Positions 1 through 12,600 of a stretch of 64,000 nt of DNA are shown piece by piece (the first letter of the stretch is position 1; every line of letters starts with the position of its first letter). Origin of the DNA: Styela clava (lineage: Eukaryota; Chordata; Ascidiacea; Stolidobranchia; Styelidae); contig NC_135263.1 in assembly GCF_964204865.1 (NCBI RefSeq), forward strand, positions 11,639,426 to 11,703,425, written 5' to 3'. Made by a program: the position numbers and the translations under genes. The notes under the pieces were generated by a model. It saw only the letters and a program-made list of their open reading frames with translations. It did not search any database and had not been told where the DNA came from.

Positions 1-1450
1 AGCGAATATTCACGCGTGAACATGGATTTTTTTTTTAAATTTTCTCGCTGTTCATATACTTGGATATTGTCTCTTGTTGCTCATCGAACGGCTATGGCTT
101 TGTAAATGCCCATTCCCAAGTAATCGGCATCATTCAACTCATTGAACACTCCTAGGCAAGGAAGGATAGTATCGTCTCAACTCCCGTTTCAGATTTATTA
201 CATCTTTTTTGTCCGAACCTTCGATACTGCGCTAAAAAAATGAGGTTTCTGCGCTGTACCAGTTTTAAATCGTTTTTGGTGGACTACTAGTATAAAATCG
301 AAATAATTTTGCATGTATCAATTCCGTTTTTGTTTTTTTCTAAAATCAAGCTTAATTGAAGATGAGCTGGGCTAACTAAAAGCGCGTGTGCGTTACACAC
401 GTAAGTGCCTGAGCTATGCAAGTCGTGCGACTGTTGACACACGGCCATACCTAATGCAGGTGAGAACTCATTAGATTCTGAAACAAGACTCCTATCTAGC
501 TTTAATACTCGTGACAAAGAATCCGTTGACTACTGAATATTTAGGGACAGGCCGACTCCTCTGTTTTGTACATGAATGGCAGAAACCACATATTATGCAT
601 TGCGAATTGTGCTTCCTTTTCGACATGATTACATAGCTGATAGATAAAATGAGCATAACTTAACATTAAATATCAAAAAATAGAATTTGCAAATGAGTGT
701 GGTAGTAGGAGTAGTATCAAATAGGGATTTAAATCCCATTCGTTTTTAGGTTACAAAATTAAGTGATTTTAATAAACCTATCCGTCATCTCGGAATCGGA
801 TAATAGTCGGGAAACTTCACCCCAGAGTCACAAAATATCATCTTTCGCCAAAAAAGTCACTAAATCCTTCATTTTACTGGCGGGGTAAGTCTTGCCGGGA
901 AGCAGCATGCAAAACTACGACTCGTCAACTCCCAATGGTGCAAATCCATTCGAAACTTCTAAATCTTCGAAATGTTTTAGGTAATAAAGTATGATGAGCT
1001 GATTATCGGACATTCGGAAACCCTCGCTGTGAATTTCTTTCTGAAAAACTACTCCGGATTAAGAGACCGAAAGAGAAGTTATAAGGCAGTAAACAGATGA
1101 GGGTTATAGACAATCGATTATGACGTCTGAAGACTTTTCTAGGAGAGGCGAGTTCTATCTTATCTGGGAAATAAACACAACGAAGCAACATTTTGTCCAT
1201 GGAAAAAATTGCAGTTTGTGAGACAAAAGAGAGCCAATTACAATTAATATATTTTTTTAAGTATACCTAACGGCATTACTAGAGTCACACTCTCCGTTTG
1301 TACGGGGGGACTATGAACTCACGTTAAAAAAAATATCGAAGAGCACGGCGATTATATCCAACTTTCATTGACGCCTTCCGAGATACGTATGTTTATTCAG
1401 TACAAGTCATTATAGTTGCTCACTGGCGAGTGCACCAGCAGAAACTGGTG

Positions 1451-1617
1451 ACCGTACATTTGAACCCATGTGTATATCCACGGGTTCAATCTATATGCGG
1501 GTGCTAAAACCCATGGGTTAGGGTTAGTATGGGTTCAACTATCCGAAAAACAAAAAAAATTCCATAGGTGCAATTGTCATGGGTTCAAATGTACGTGGGT
1601 TCAAATGTAATGGAACC
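1451..1617. repeat. Small inverted-repeat element with flanking direct repeat
   Basis: GTACATTTGAACCCATG at 1454-1470 is repeated in perfect inverted orientation at 1578-1594. The word GGGTTCAA occurs several times between and after the arms. The element is bracketed by a near-identical direct repeat, GCAGAAACTGGTG (1438-1450) and GCAGAAACTAGGTG (1618-1631), which looks like a target-site duplication. No coding capacity; it is probably a MITE or a foldback repeat. Confidence 0.55.
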
Positions 1618-2576
1618 GCAGAAACTAGGTGTTCAAGATTCTGCATTGCAATCGTGAGTGAGTCAGTATGAATATCAAAGATTGATCCACAAGACTAAGA
1701 TTTTCCCAAAAACTCTGGATTAAAATTTCATTATGATATAAATGAAATAAATAAAAGCTGTTATTAAAATTCGTCCATAATGAAAAAAATTATGCGTCTT
1801 TGGGCCAAAAATTGTTCATCATCGTTGCCGAACAATCTTTAAATTATATTCTACTACTTTAATCGCCATATTATTGGATACTTTTGCAATCGAATCATAT
1901 CAAACGTATCACGGTGCCAGATATCAAACATCAACATTTGTTCAGATTGGTTGACTGAACGTTACATACATTACACTTTCACGTAATTAACACATTCAAA
2001 GGAGACCAACAGCGCGAAGACTCGAAATTGTAATGACTAAACAACCTCCGAAGCAGCTGCGTTCAGGTGTGACGTCACTATGTCTTATCAATTCCCGAGA
2101 CGGAATTTTCTTCAGCGACGAAACAGTGGAATGCTTTCTATCTATCATGACAGACAGCACAGCGTCGCAATATATAATATTGGGTAGTCAGATAGTCCTA
2201 AAGATGTACTTCGCGCTTGTTTTGAGAAAATATGATTGAATAGCTTTAAGATATGAGAAAACATAAATAATCATACTTAGAAAAAGGAACTTTTTCAAGT
2301 TTTGTTTTTAAAAACACGAAGTGCGGAAGAGCGATATTTATAGAGTAGTAATATTTCAGATACAATCAACGATATTTGTGAAATAGAAATACCAAACAAA
2401 AATATGAACCCTGCCATTGTGATATATTAGATTCTAGTAACATTTGTTATTGCATTCGACTTAGGTGTGGTTCTTACATAATATGGAGCACAGTGGGGTA
2501 TTCCGGATTTATTTGAATTAATGGTATCAGTATTATGGTGCGACAATCATACAGCAGTTTATTTTGGAAAATTTTT

Positions 2577-2690
2577 GGACCGCCTGAAGTATGCGCACCA
2601 AGATGGCGCACAACCTGAACTCAGGTTGTGTACCAGGTTAGGGTTCAGGTTGTGCGACATATTGGTGCGCATACTTCAGGAGCACCAAAT
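2577..2690. repeat. Palindromic MITE (copy 1 of the AAGATGGCG family)
   Basis: Arms at about 2583-2620 and 2643-2680 form a nearly perfect 38-bp inverted repeat that begins CCTGAAGTATGCGCACC and carries CAAGATGGCGCACAACC. The loop of about 22 bp contains GGTTAGGGTT. Related copies occur at 8698-8891, 32310-32475 and 36729-36953, so this is a dispersed family rather than a local hairpin. Confidence 0.75.
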
Positions 2691-3613
2691 TTTCAAGTAT
2701 CATAACATAATTTTCAAAAATTGAGTCGAAGGTTTCAAAATATTATTTCATATGAGTATGCGTCACTGAAGAAGAAGCACGCAAAACGTTTTTGTTCACG
2801 TTTATCGAATTTTCTAACAATGATTTTTCTATCCTAAACAAATTTTAGTTCAAACCAAAAATCCTATTTTGCTGGATATTTGCCAAATTTCTATCGATAA
2901 AATGAATGTCATGTACGCAGTGGATTGACCGTAATAGTTCTTATTTGTCGTGTTTCAATCGAAATAATACACGGGCTTAAAATTTATGCATTTAACGAAA
3001 CTAGTTCAATTCACAAGCACCGAGTGACTGGCTGTGTTTGGTATAATATCATCATCAAATTTAACACAAATGTAAATTTAATATCGCAAATACGCTTTCA
3101 AACTTTTAATGGAAGCATGGTACTTTTTCTTTACTGGCGCAGCCGGGCTCAGCTAGTGGTGGCCACCGCATCGCTAATTGACATGCCCCAGAGACGACGA
3201 CTGCATGAATCCCATCTAATGTTATTAGTGCCACGGAATTATCAGACCTCTTGTCGTAGAAAAGCAATTTGAGTTATCTCTGAATACAATATCAGCTGAC
3301 TCTGTAAATTATACCGGCAGTTGATCTGGACAGCTATCTTGGTTTCCATAGGAAAACCCACGACGAAGGATTTTATTTAATGTATATATAGGCTAAACCA
3401 AACTACGATTTCATGAATATTGATATTTTTATCTGTTTTTTAATTATATTTTATTACTGTAAGTCAAAGGTTTGAGTTGAGGACTTCCATAATATTAATA
3501 TAAAGCAAGAAACAGCTGAATTTTGAAGGGCTGGTTTATGCACGTTCTTAATCAGCTAAAGATCCAATTACAAAAAGGAATATTTAAATTAATTGCATAA
3601 TCAGGATATCATC

Positions 3614-6600
3614 ATGTCTACAACCGGGTATGAAAACATGCTGGAAAAATATCGAGATGTTGATGAAGATGAAATTATGTCAGGATTGTCTAAAGATGAA
3701 CTTGCACGCCTGGAGGTTAGTTCCTCAATACTAATAAAAAATATCTGACTTGAATGCTTGGAATGGCCTATATTGCCTTTTTTCGATAACGATAATGCGA
3801 AAGTATGGCGCACCCAATAATGTTGGAGTTTTTATCCAATCTTCAGATCGTTGTTATATAACGCTAAAAACTGAACTGGGCGATTCAAGGTGTTGGCAGT
3901 AAAATTGAAAAATGTTCATATATATATACAGCTTTCCTGACCAGGAAAATTCGTTTATTTCATTAAATTCGTTCAGAAGCGGCGATTCAACTTAATTTTC
4001 ACTTCTGGTTTCTGATTAAGCAGCGATCTAGATTCCAATTTCAAATCGCTAAAACGGCCAATTTTTAATAAGAATATACAGTACAAGTAACAAAGGTATA
4101 CATCGTTCACTCACGAGCGAAGATGTTCCGAAGCGAAATCATGGCTTATCAACATGAAATTAAACGAGAAACCCATACCTAAAATATTCAAATGAACTTC
4201 CAATGGAGAGCGGTAATGGTTCTACGCCCTCCTGGCGTTGAACGCGATCTACAGCAATTCTTCTAAATAAGATTGAAATAATTTTTCTGTTTTCATATTT
4301 CAGAGCGAAATAGACAGAGAGATATTAGAAAAACCTCCAGATCTAGAAGAGCCTTATGCGTCAGATGGATACACAACTGCTACAACTTCGTCAGATGATT
4401 CGGATTCAGATCATGTGAAAAACCGTTTATTTTTATACTTCTTACTATAGTTAGATTGGGGTTCTAATCTTAATATCTTGGGTTATCAATGACAACACGA
4501 GACTAACCCCATAAGACCAATGGTTCAGAGTCGCCACAGCACATATACAAAATAGTGTGGTGGTGCTATATCTACAAGAGTATATATTCATCTCTTCATT
4601 TATATCATTTTTGAAAAATGTACGGGGTTGATCATTTGGGAGTATCTATTGGAAACGCTGTCCAAGTTCTTTTTAAAAAACTTCCTCATTTTTTGAATAA
4701 ATTCACTTGGAACTGTTTGATAGGCTGACGAAGAGCCACCTCCCAGAGAACAGCAGACAAAAGAACCAGAAGAAGTTAGTCACGAGCCAGCATTCGTTAA
4801 AGGGAAGCCCGAAGCTTTTGCTATAGGAAAATTGGATAAAACACAATTACGACCTGTACCGAAGACTCTTACGAGACAGAAAAGTAAAGGTAAATAGCTT
4901 TGACAAGTTTGAATGTGGGAACCCGATTTTTTTTTCAGTAATATTTAGGAATTTTCTTCAACCGACAGCGTGATAGGTCACATGTAAACGATTCGAAGTA
5001 GTGTGAGACGTATAAAAAATAGAAATTTCTTAAATTTATTAAATGCAAGCAATAATATATATACAAAGTAGTTTCCTGCAATTCAAGGGTAAACGAGATA
5101 AATTTTGACTTGTCAATTTAATCGAAACGCTGATTTAGGACAAAAAGGTCAACATTGTCCCATGAGCCTGAAACTTCATATTCAATATTGCCGTGTATAT
5201 TATTCTAGGATATTATTTAACCTCGTTGGGTTACATTAAAAGCGATTTCAATTTCGTGACTCGCTGTATTTATTCACCAGGGAATGAAACCAGATTGATG
5301 GTTAACATCTACTATTGACATATACTTTGTAAATGTATGAGATTCCATTATTATTGCGAGCACAACTACCGCACTATGTGTGACAAAACGAGACCACTTG
5401 AACAACCACGACGAGATTTTTTACTTACTATCGTTGCTTCAGTATAAAAACCTTTGTACAATCTTGCTAGGAAGTGAGCAGGCGCATGGATATAGACTTA
5501 CAATGACCTGCTTAGTTGTAGTTGGCAACTGGAAAAGTAATTGAGAAAGCTTGTAATATTTAATCAATGTAGTCTTAGACTCAGTCGGTGAATCCTATTT
5601 GTATTTATAAGATAATATTATGGAGTTTTTGTTGATGCAAAACACCACTGTATTATTAAGCAAAATTGTGCCCATGATTTTTAATCATCGCAAAATCTGA
5701 TCTGTACAAACATTTTTCAGATAAACATACCTTCAAATTACCTGCATTGAAGAAAACTACAGGAAATAAAAATCCAAGTGGGGATGGTAAAGCTGATTTG
5801 AAAGATGAACTCATTCAAGCAGTCAAGAAGAAAGATAAGTAAGTGCATTTGATTACTGCAATAAATCTTTACAATGGGTAGTTCCATAATATATATGATA
5901 AAAAGTTTTGACTAATTTTTAAAATATAACGAAAAAAAATTCAACGAAATTAGAAAAATGGAAAGAAGGAAAAAAGAAAAACTTATATACTATTCGTTAT
6001 GATGTATTCAAATAATTATTCAATTAGATTTTCAATCAATCATTCTTAAATTACAATGCAAACTCTTTCTAGCTTTGTACTTTTGAACCAATTTTTGAAT
6101 AATTTATAATGAGTGACCGCAAAATAGGGTTTAAAAGTATTGTATTGTTTGTATCTCGACTAAAATGAGTTATTGAAGTCATCTTGGCCAAATAGCTTCG
6201 TTAAAATATAGTCCTATAACATATCTGATATCGCCATTCAATATCTTGCAGAAGTATAACATGTTTAGTGATATATTTTATCCTTTTCTCGTATTGCTTC
6301 ATCAAGTTGACTCATTTGTTTAGCTAGCACATCAAATTTAAAACGTGTTTGTTATCGAGCTCTGACATCGACTTCCAAAACATATTATTCGTTGTGATCC
6401 ATATATATTTAATGAATCAGGGTTGGCTTTGTGGTCACATTATAAATGCATAACAAGTAATATTTTTTTTTTTTCAAACAGACGAAGAACAAAGCGGGGA
6501 AATAGCAGCGGTGTGGTTATGAGGCGCCCAAGTTGCGGCGTTTCGAGAACTCGCAGAAATTCAAAAGTTATTCGACATAGGGATGGGAACGAACACCAAC

Positions 6601-9600
6601 TAGATAGTTTCGTCAACAAAAACTTTGTGACAAGTGAGATGCTGAACTTGAGACCTAAACTGCGAAAGGTGAGAATTTCAAAAATATTTATGCTTTTAAG
6701 CATTGCGTGAAATTACTGGACAATTTACCGCAAACAAAGTCACAAAGATAATTTTAACTGGTGAAATAGTTATAACGGAAACCAGATTACTGGAACAACA
6801 ATAAATTTTCCAGGTTCAAATCAAAGAACCAAAATTGGTACTCCCTGAAGAATTACATGGCGTCAGCTTCAACAGAATCACTGCTGGAGCCAGGAGGAAG
6901 AATGAAGAGGGAGAACTTGATGAAGAAGACATTGATGAAATGGAACCAGAGCCTGCTATCAGTGAGGATGGCAATGCTTCGCGTAGTTCTGCGTTTGGTT
7001 ATGACGCCGATAATGACGTCACACCCTCCCTGAGCGACGAAAGTTCGGCACTCCCGGGCGATGACTGTGAAACTGAACCAGAAAAACAAGGTCGGAAAAA
7101 GGCCATGTCAGAAAGCAGCGAAGCTCCAAGTGACGGACCTCTTACTATGGCATCAACCACAAGTACGAGCGCAGATTCATGTGACGTGTTTGGAGAACTT
7201 TCAATAAATCCAAACAGCGTGGAAGAGATGATTGAGAGGGTACGAGATGATGACCCAATGCTCACAGAGGTAAGTGGTATAAAAATTCAGCAACCTCATA
7301 TCAACCTAATAATGTAATGAAAAGGTTATAGATTATTTGATGATTTAATATGAAACGCAAAGTGTAGTACTTCTTAATTCAGATGACATTTCTGAAAAAA
7401 TAACTCACTTCACGTAGTCTTTCTCGGATTCGTTCAGCTCTTCCCGTAGATTTATTGAATTTGCACATAATATACAGAAACAGCGTTGTAAGTAAAGAGT
7501 GCGTGATGAAACATTACACATGACGATATTCGATTATTTTCCATCCTAAAAGATTATTCCTTGATTAAGTTGCCAGATTATGACACATATTATGTCCGTA
7601 GTTGACGATGGGTCACATTGGCAAATTCCCAGGTCAAAATACATTACAACCCTTTCGTACTAATGCCAACTGTCAAATCGATGAAGGAGTTATCAGCATC
7701 AATCACGTATATAATTTGATCGCCGTTTCTCTTTGTCCGAATATCCCCTTTCTTGTTTGTTAAACTCAATCCAAACACTAAAACTGGCATGTATACATCT
7801 TTAAAATGTTCAGATCATGTGCCATTTTCCCGAAAAGTTTATGCAATATGACATCGCTTTTGCATGGTAGTTCCTCCCCTTTTTTTCATGGGCCATTTAT
7901 AAACCTAATAGTTTTTAATAGGACTGTGGCCCACCTCAAAAAGTGCCCGTGGCCCTGCATTGGGCCAAGGCCCACTGGTTGAGAACCGGTGCTTTAGCAC
8001 GACCTCAAACAACGAATCTTCGAAATCTACTTTCATTCTTATCATAAAAATGGCGATAACATGGTAATGTTATTGGTTCTGTCAGTTTCACCTTGCTCCT
8101 GAAGCTGAGCTATAAATAACGATCCCATGAGATCAAGAAAAATAGGATATATTAAACCACGTAGTACGTGCGTGACGCGCGAACTTCGTTCCATCCGATA
8201 CACGTTATCTATCACCCATTAAATTACATTACATATGATTCTATATTTATATGCCGATCCATTAATATGGCGAAGTGTTGATGACAAAGTATCATTACAA
8301 ACACATACCACGATTTATATAATTGCACTTAAAATTCAAATTAAATTAGAAGAACGTATACATAAACATATATATATATTTTATGTTTGTCCTGTTTTTG
8401 AACCGTCTCGTAAATCTAAAAAGTGATATTGCAAAATTTTATCAAAATTATCTGTTTGCACAGCACTTTATCAAACATTGTTTGTATAACGGATGTGAAC
8501 GGGTATATGTTCCTCGCCGCCATATGAATGGCCTCAGCCGGAGAGGCAGATTCTGGAGCCGTATACATAGCGGGTTTAGTTTTAGGGCAGTTGATGGCAC
8601 AAAATGCGTACTGCCAATCAAATGATTTCATATGTCTTTAGTGTAAATTGAAAATGGCGATAAAACTGTCATACCAAGCTCTGTGTAAAGTTTTTTTGGT
8701 ACTCCCGAAGTATGTTAATCAAGATGGCGGACACCGGAACGTAGTATGCGGACTAGGTTAGGGTTAGGCCATAATTTCAGGTCCCCGAATTCGTAATACA
8801 ACTAAAATGAGGAAAATTGGCCTAACCCTAACCTGGTACACATACTACGTTCCGGTGTCCGCCATCTTGGTTCACATACTTCAAGAGAACCGTTTTTTTT
8901 TTATAAGGATGTCGGACAAAAAAGTGACCCTTGTTGGTGGCGTTAAAAGTATAAGAATGTGAATACAACCAAAAAGTTTTTTTTTCCGAAAAGAAAAAAT
9001 CATAAAACCACGAACAGCGGGCATTCCACTGTTTTCACACATCTAGCCAATCGGCATGTAAACTGCGTAAATTGAATCGCGTATTAAACCTTGTTTTTAT
9101 CAACTATTGGGTGACAACTTTGAAGTTACGTGCCAGAGGAACAGAGTAAATAAGATACAAATAGACGTACGATACAAAACGGGATTTTCCCTCCCGTGGG
9201 GATTGATTTATTGACGCACGCACCGGTTGACGCGGGTACGTTGCGTGGGTACGCGATGACAAAATATCTATAAAAAAAGTAGGAATTCATTGGAATTACT
9301 CATGGCTAGGGTGAATGACTGATTGGTACCTTACGTTATTATAGACTTTGATTTCAAAATTGTTGTAATTATTGTAAATTTTCATTTTCGGGCTATTACT
9401 GGCAATAAAACTTACTTCAAGGTGATAAATTCTTCATTGTCATTACGGCATTTTTCCTTCCCACAGCGACAAATTTTAGCTGGTGATATAATCACAGAAA
9501 TACCAAGCATTAAACCAGACAGCTGTCTGCACTCAAATCTCACAGGTCTTGTCATCACTTTTTCTTGGCGCGGTTGTTCTCGATGGTGAGATGCTCATAG

Positions 9601-12600
9601 AGCCATACATTCCAATTGTTTTTCTTGGTAAAAATATAATATCGTCCTAGACGAGAATCTTTGACTAGCCTTTTCTAATATGTTTAATCTAATATATGAA
9701 TATATATAATGTGCTCATTGTCGAGAAACTTATTATATTTTTATCATTTACAAACTTCAAGCATGTGGCTTTACAAGATACCAACCTATGCCATCTTAAT
9801 TTTAACTTGGAAGACAAACACATTAATTCAAAACAGATTTTGTTCTTCAAGTTTCCAACTTTTTTTTTTCAAACTTATTTTTTTTTCAATAAAAATTGTT
9901 CGAATAAAATAAATATTCACCTATCATAATTTTTACTCAATAAGGAATATTGAATCTTGTCAGATCTCTGCAGCAGTTGCAATATAAAGTGAAAATCGGA
10001 GAAATTAGAAAAGTTCCAATGTGATTTGAATGTAACAGTGCTCGTATGAGTTGATGTCCTTCCTTATAGAAATAAAATTGACTTTGTTATGTTCCAGGTA
10101 AATCTAAACAACATTCATGAGGTTCCAATTGAAAGATTTGAAGAATTAGCAGATGCGATGCAAGAAAACACACGCGTAACATCATTGTTATTGGCAAACA
10201 CAGGATTGACAGACAGGGCTGCCAAAGCTCTGGCGTCGATGCTTAAAAGAAATAAAACGTTGAAAAAATTGAACATCGAATCGAACTTCATCACAGGTAA
10301 ATTTAAAGAAATACAAACTGAAATGGTAAAATGTTCAAAATTTTCTGCAAAATTTGGGTTCATCATTTTTATCACCGTGCATTTTAAACCACCTACCTTG
10401 ATCCTAATAAAATATTATTTTTATGAATATTTTCACCTGCGAACATTTGGAATATTGTGAATATTCCAGCTTTTTTCTGCTCACGTAAGATTTTAAAATA
10501 CACGTCATACTATATGAAAATGCATAAACTTTGATGACAATATTTAACTTTGCAGGGGACGGTGCTCGAAGAGTCGTGTCTGCTTTGCGAAAAAACAATA
10601 GTTTGACAGAACTTTCAATAGACAATCAAAGGCATATATTTGGTGCCAAGGTCGAGATGGAAATGAGTAAACTATTGAGGGAAAACACGTAAGTACACAA
10701 TTTTATGGAATAATATGTAACTGTTTCTAATTTCACCTTTATTTTTTGAGCAGATCTCTGCTGAAGTTTGGATACCAATTCGCAAATCCAGGACCCAGAA
10801 TGGCGACGTCAACTATTCTGACGAAAAACATTGACTTGGTAAGAAAGAAGAGAGTCGCTGAGGAGAAGAAGCGCAGAGAAGCAGGAGGGGTGAGTGGTGC
10901 ACCGATAACGTCTATCATATTTTACCAAGTTATACTATAGTACTATTCTATGTACTATAGGATGATAGATAGAATAGATTATCTACACAGTACACAGTAA
11001 AATTTTCTTTCGTAGTCGAAACGTCCACCTCTTCGAAGACAACCAAGCAGTGAGTGGTATCGAAAAGAGAGACTTGACCGTTTAAGAAAACTACAGGAAC
11101 AAACCAAAAATCTACAATACGATGCTAATGGAAAAATTAAGGTAATAAGTAAAGCTATTTAGCAAGGAAACATTGAGTTTTAAATTCCAGTCAATAATTT
11201 GTTATCAATATTTTTAAATCATACTTTAATATATATAGTGATAATGATCGAACTTTTTTTGATATTGTAACTTAAACATTGAAATGAAGTTTGGTCCATA
11301 TTAAAATAAATGTACTCATTTTTATTTTCTCCGATTGCGCAAGCACTCAAACAGTACTGATATTCAAAGTTTGAAATTCATTTATTACGAATGACCTTAC
11401 TAACTTGAAAATGTTTCATGCCCATCCGAGGCTTCTGATAATGTTCAGGAAGGCGAGGTGGAAAAAGTCCTGAAAAACATGAATCCGGATGAAGTGGCAT
11501 TGTTGGAGAGATGGTTCACATCCAAGTTATTGGGAATGGTTGATGGTCCTCCCGTTGATAAAAGTAACGAACCAAAAGAAAAGAAAGCATCGCCGAAAAT
11601 GGAGCGAATAAAACAAGAATCAAAACCCAAACAGTCGCCGGAAAAGCCAGATGTGAGTATAGCGACTATTGGCTTTTTCCACGTTACCCGAGGTGAAATA
11701 AATGTCTATAAATTTTGAATCCAGTCATATTACAACTGTAAAGCATAAAGGCAAATATGATAAAATGCGTGACATGGCTTCTATTGTATTCATTGATACA
11801 TTCTATTGGAGCTTCTTGAAGTTACTTTTATGCGTGATAATTATTCAACAGGACAATCTTTTGCGACCTCCAGCTCGAGCAAAACGAAGCAAAAGTCCAG
11901 TTGCTAGCAGAGATGACTTGATGGATTCTATTCGAAAACAAAGTACTAAGCTCAAAAAAGTAAGAAATAAAGCTTGCTGAAATACATATATTTATGTTGA
12001 ACTATGATAAGATTATGCCATAACTTTTATTAAATGCTTCGTGATAGGTCAAACTACGACCGTTTGAATCTCCAAGTCGACTTGGCAATACCGACTCAGA
12101 TGTTGAGGTAAGACCTCTTCCAAAAGAGAAGAAAACAGATCCTCCACCACAGAATAAAGATAATTCAACGGATGAGAAAACAAAAAAGTTAAAAGATCAA
12201 GCCGGCACAACAGGAAAATCCAAAGTAGATTCTGATATCAAAACGCAGCAACCAGATACAAAAACACAATCGAAGGTATAAAGTTGTTGTATTCAACTTA
12301 CTAAGCGATAATTTAGCTATTCAAAACTAATACCATTTAGCATGTTTCACGTAACAGAACGTTCCTTAAGCTTGAGAATATGTTTTATAGTCACACATAT
12401 ATATTATATATATCTTTATTTCATTCTGGTCCAACTCGTATTTCTATGTTTAATAGTCTACTAAACTGTTACAAACTTCAGAAGCCGAATCCAGTAGATT
12501 CATCATTAAAAACTGAAACCAGAGGCCGACAGAAAGCTCTCTCGGAACCAAAACCTGCTAAGATTGAGCCATCAAATTCGTCAAAGCAGTCATATATCTC

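Larger units (their letters stand above)
1..3613. other. Gene-free region upstream of leiomodin gene
   Basis: I see no coding exon with recognisable homology on either strand. The open frames here are short and look random, including the 115-codon one at 2925-3272. The stretch contains two small inverted-repeat elements (listed separately) and otherwise unremarkable AT-rich DNA. The promoter of the downstream leiomodin-like gene should lie near its right end, but no clear TATA or initiator could be assigned. Confidence 0.6.

Noticed and set aside
2596-2650. GGTTAGGGTT runs as telomeric repeats
   Set aside because: Only one or two units occur, always inside the same palindromic element family; there is no tandem array.
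2925-3272. 115-codon ORF upstream of the leiomodin gene
   Set aside because: No recognisable motif, no splice context and ordinary composition; likely chance.
5800-5838. Second WH2 motif in leiomodin exon 4 (LKDELIQAVKKKDK)
   Set aside because: It resembles a WH2 helix only loosely and lacks the following LKKV-type strand.
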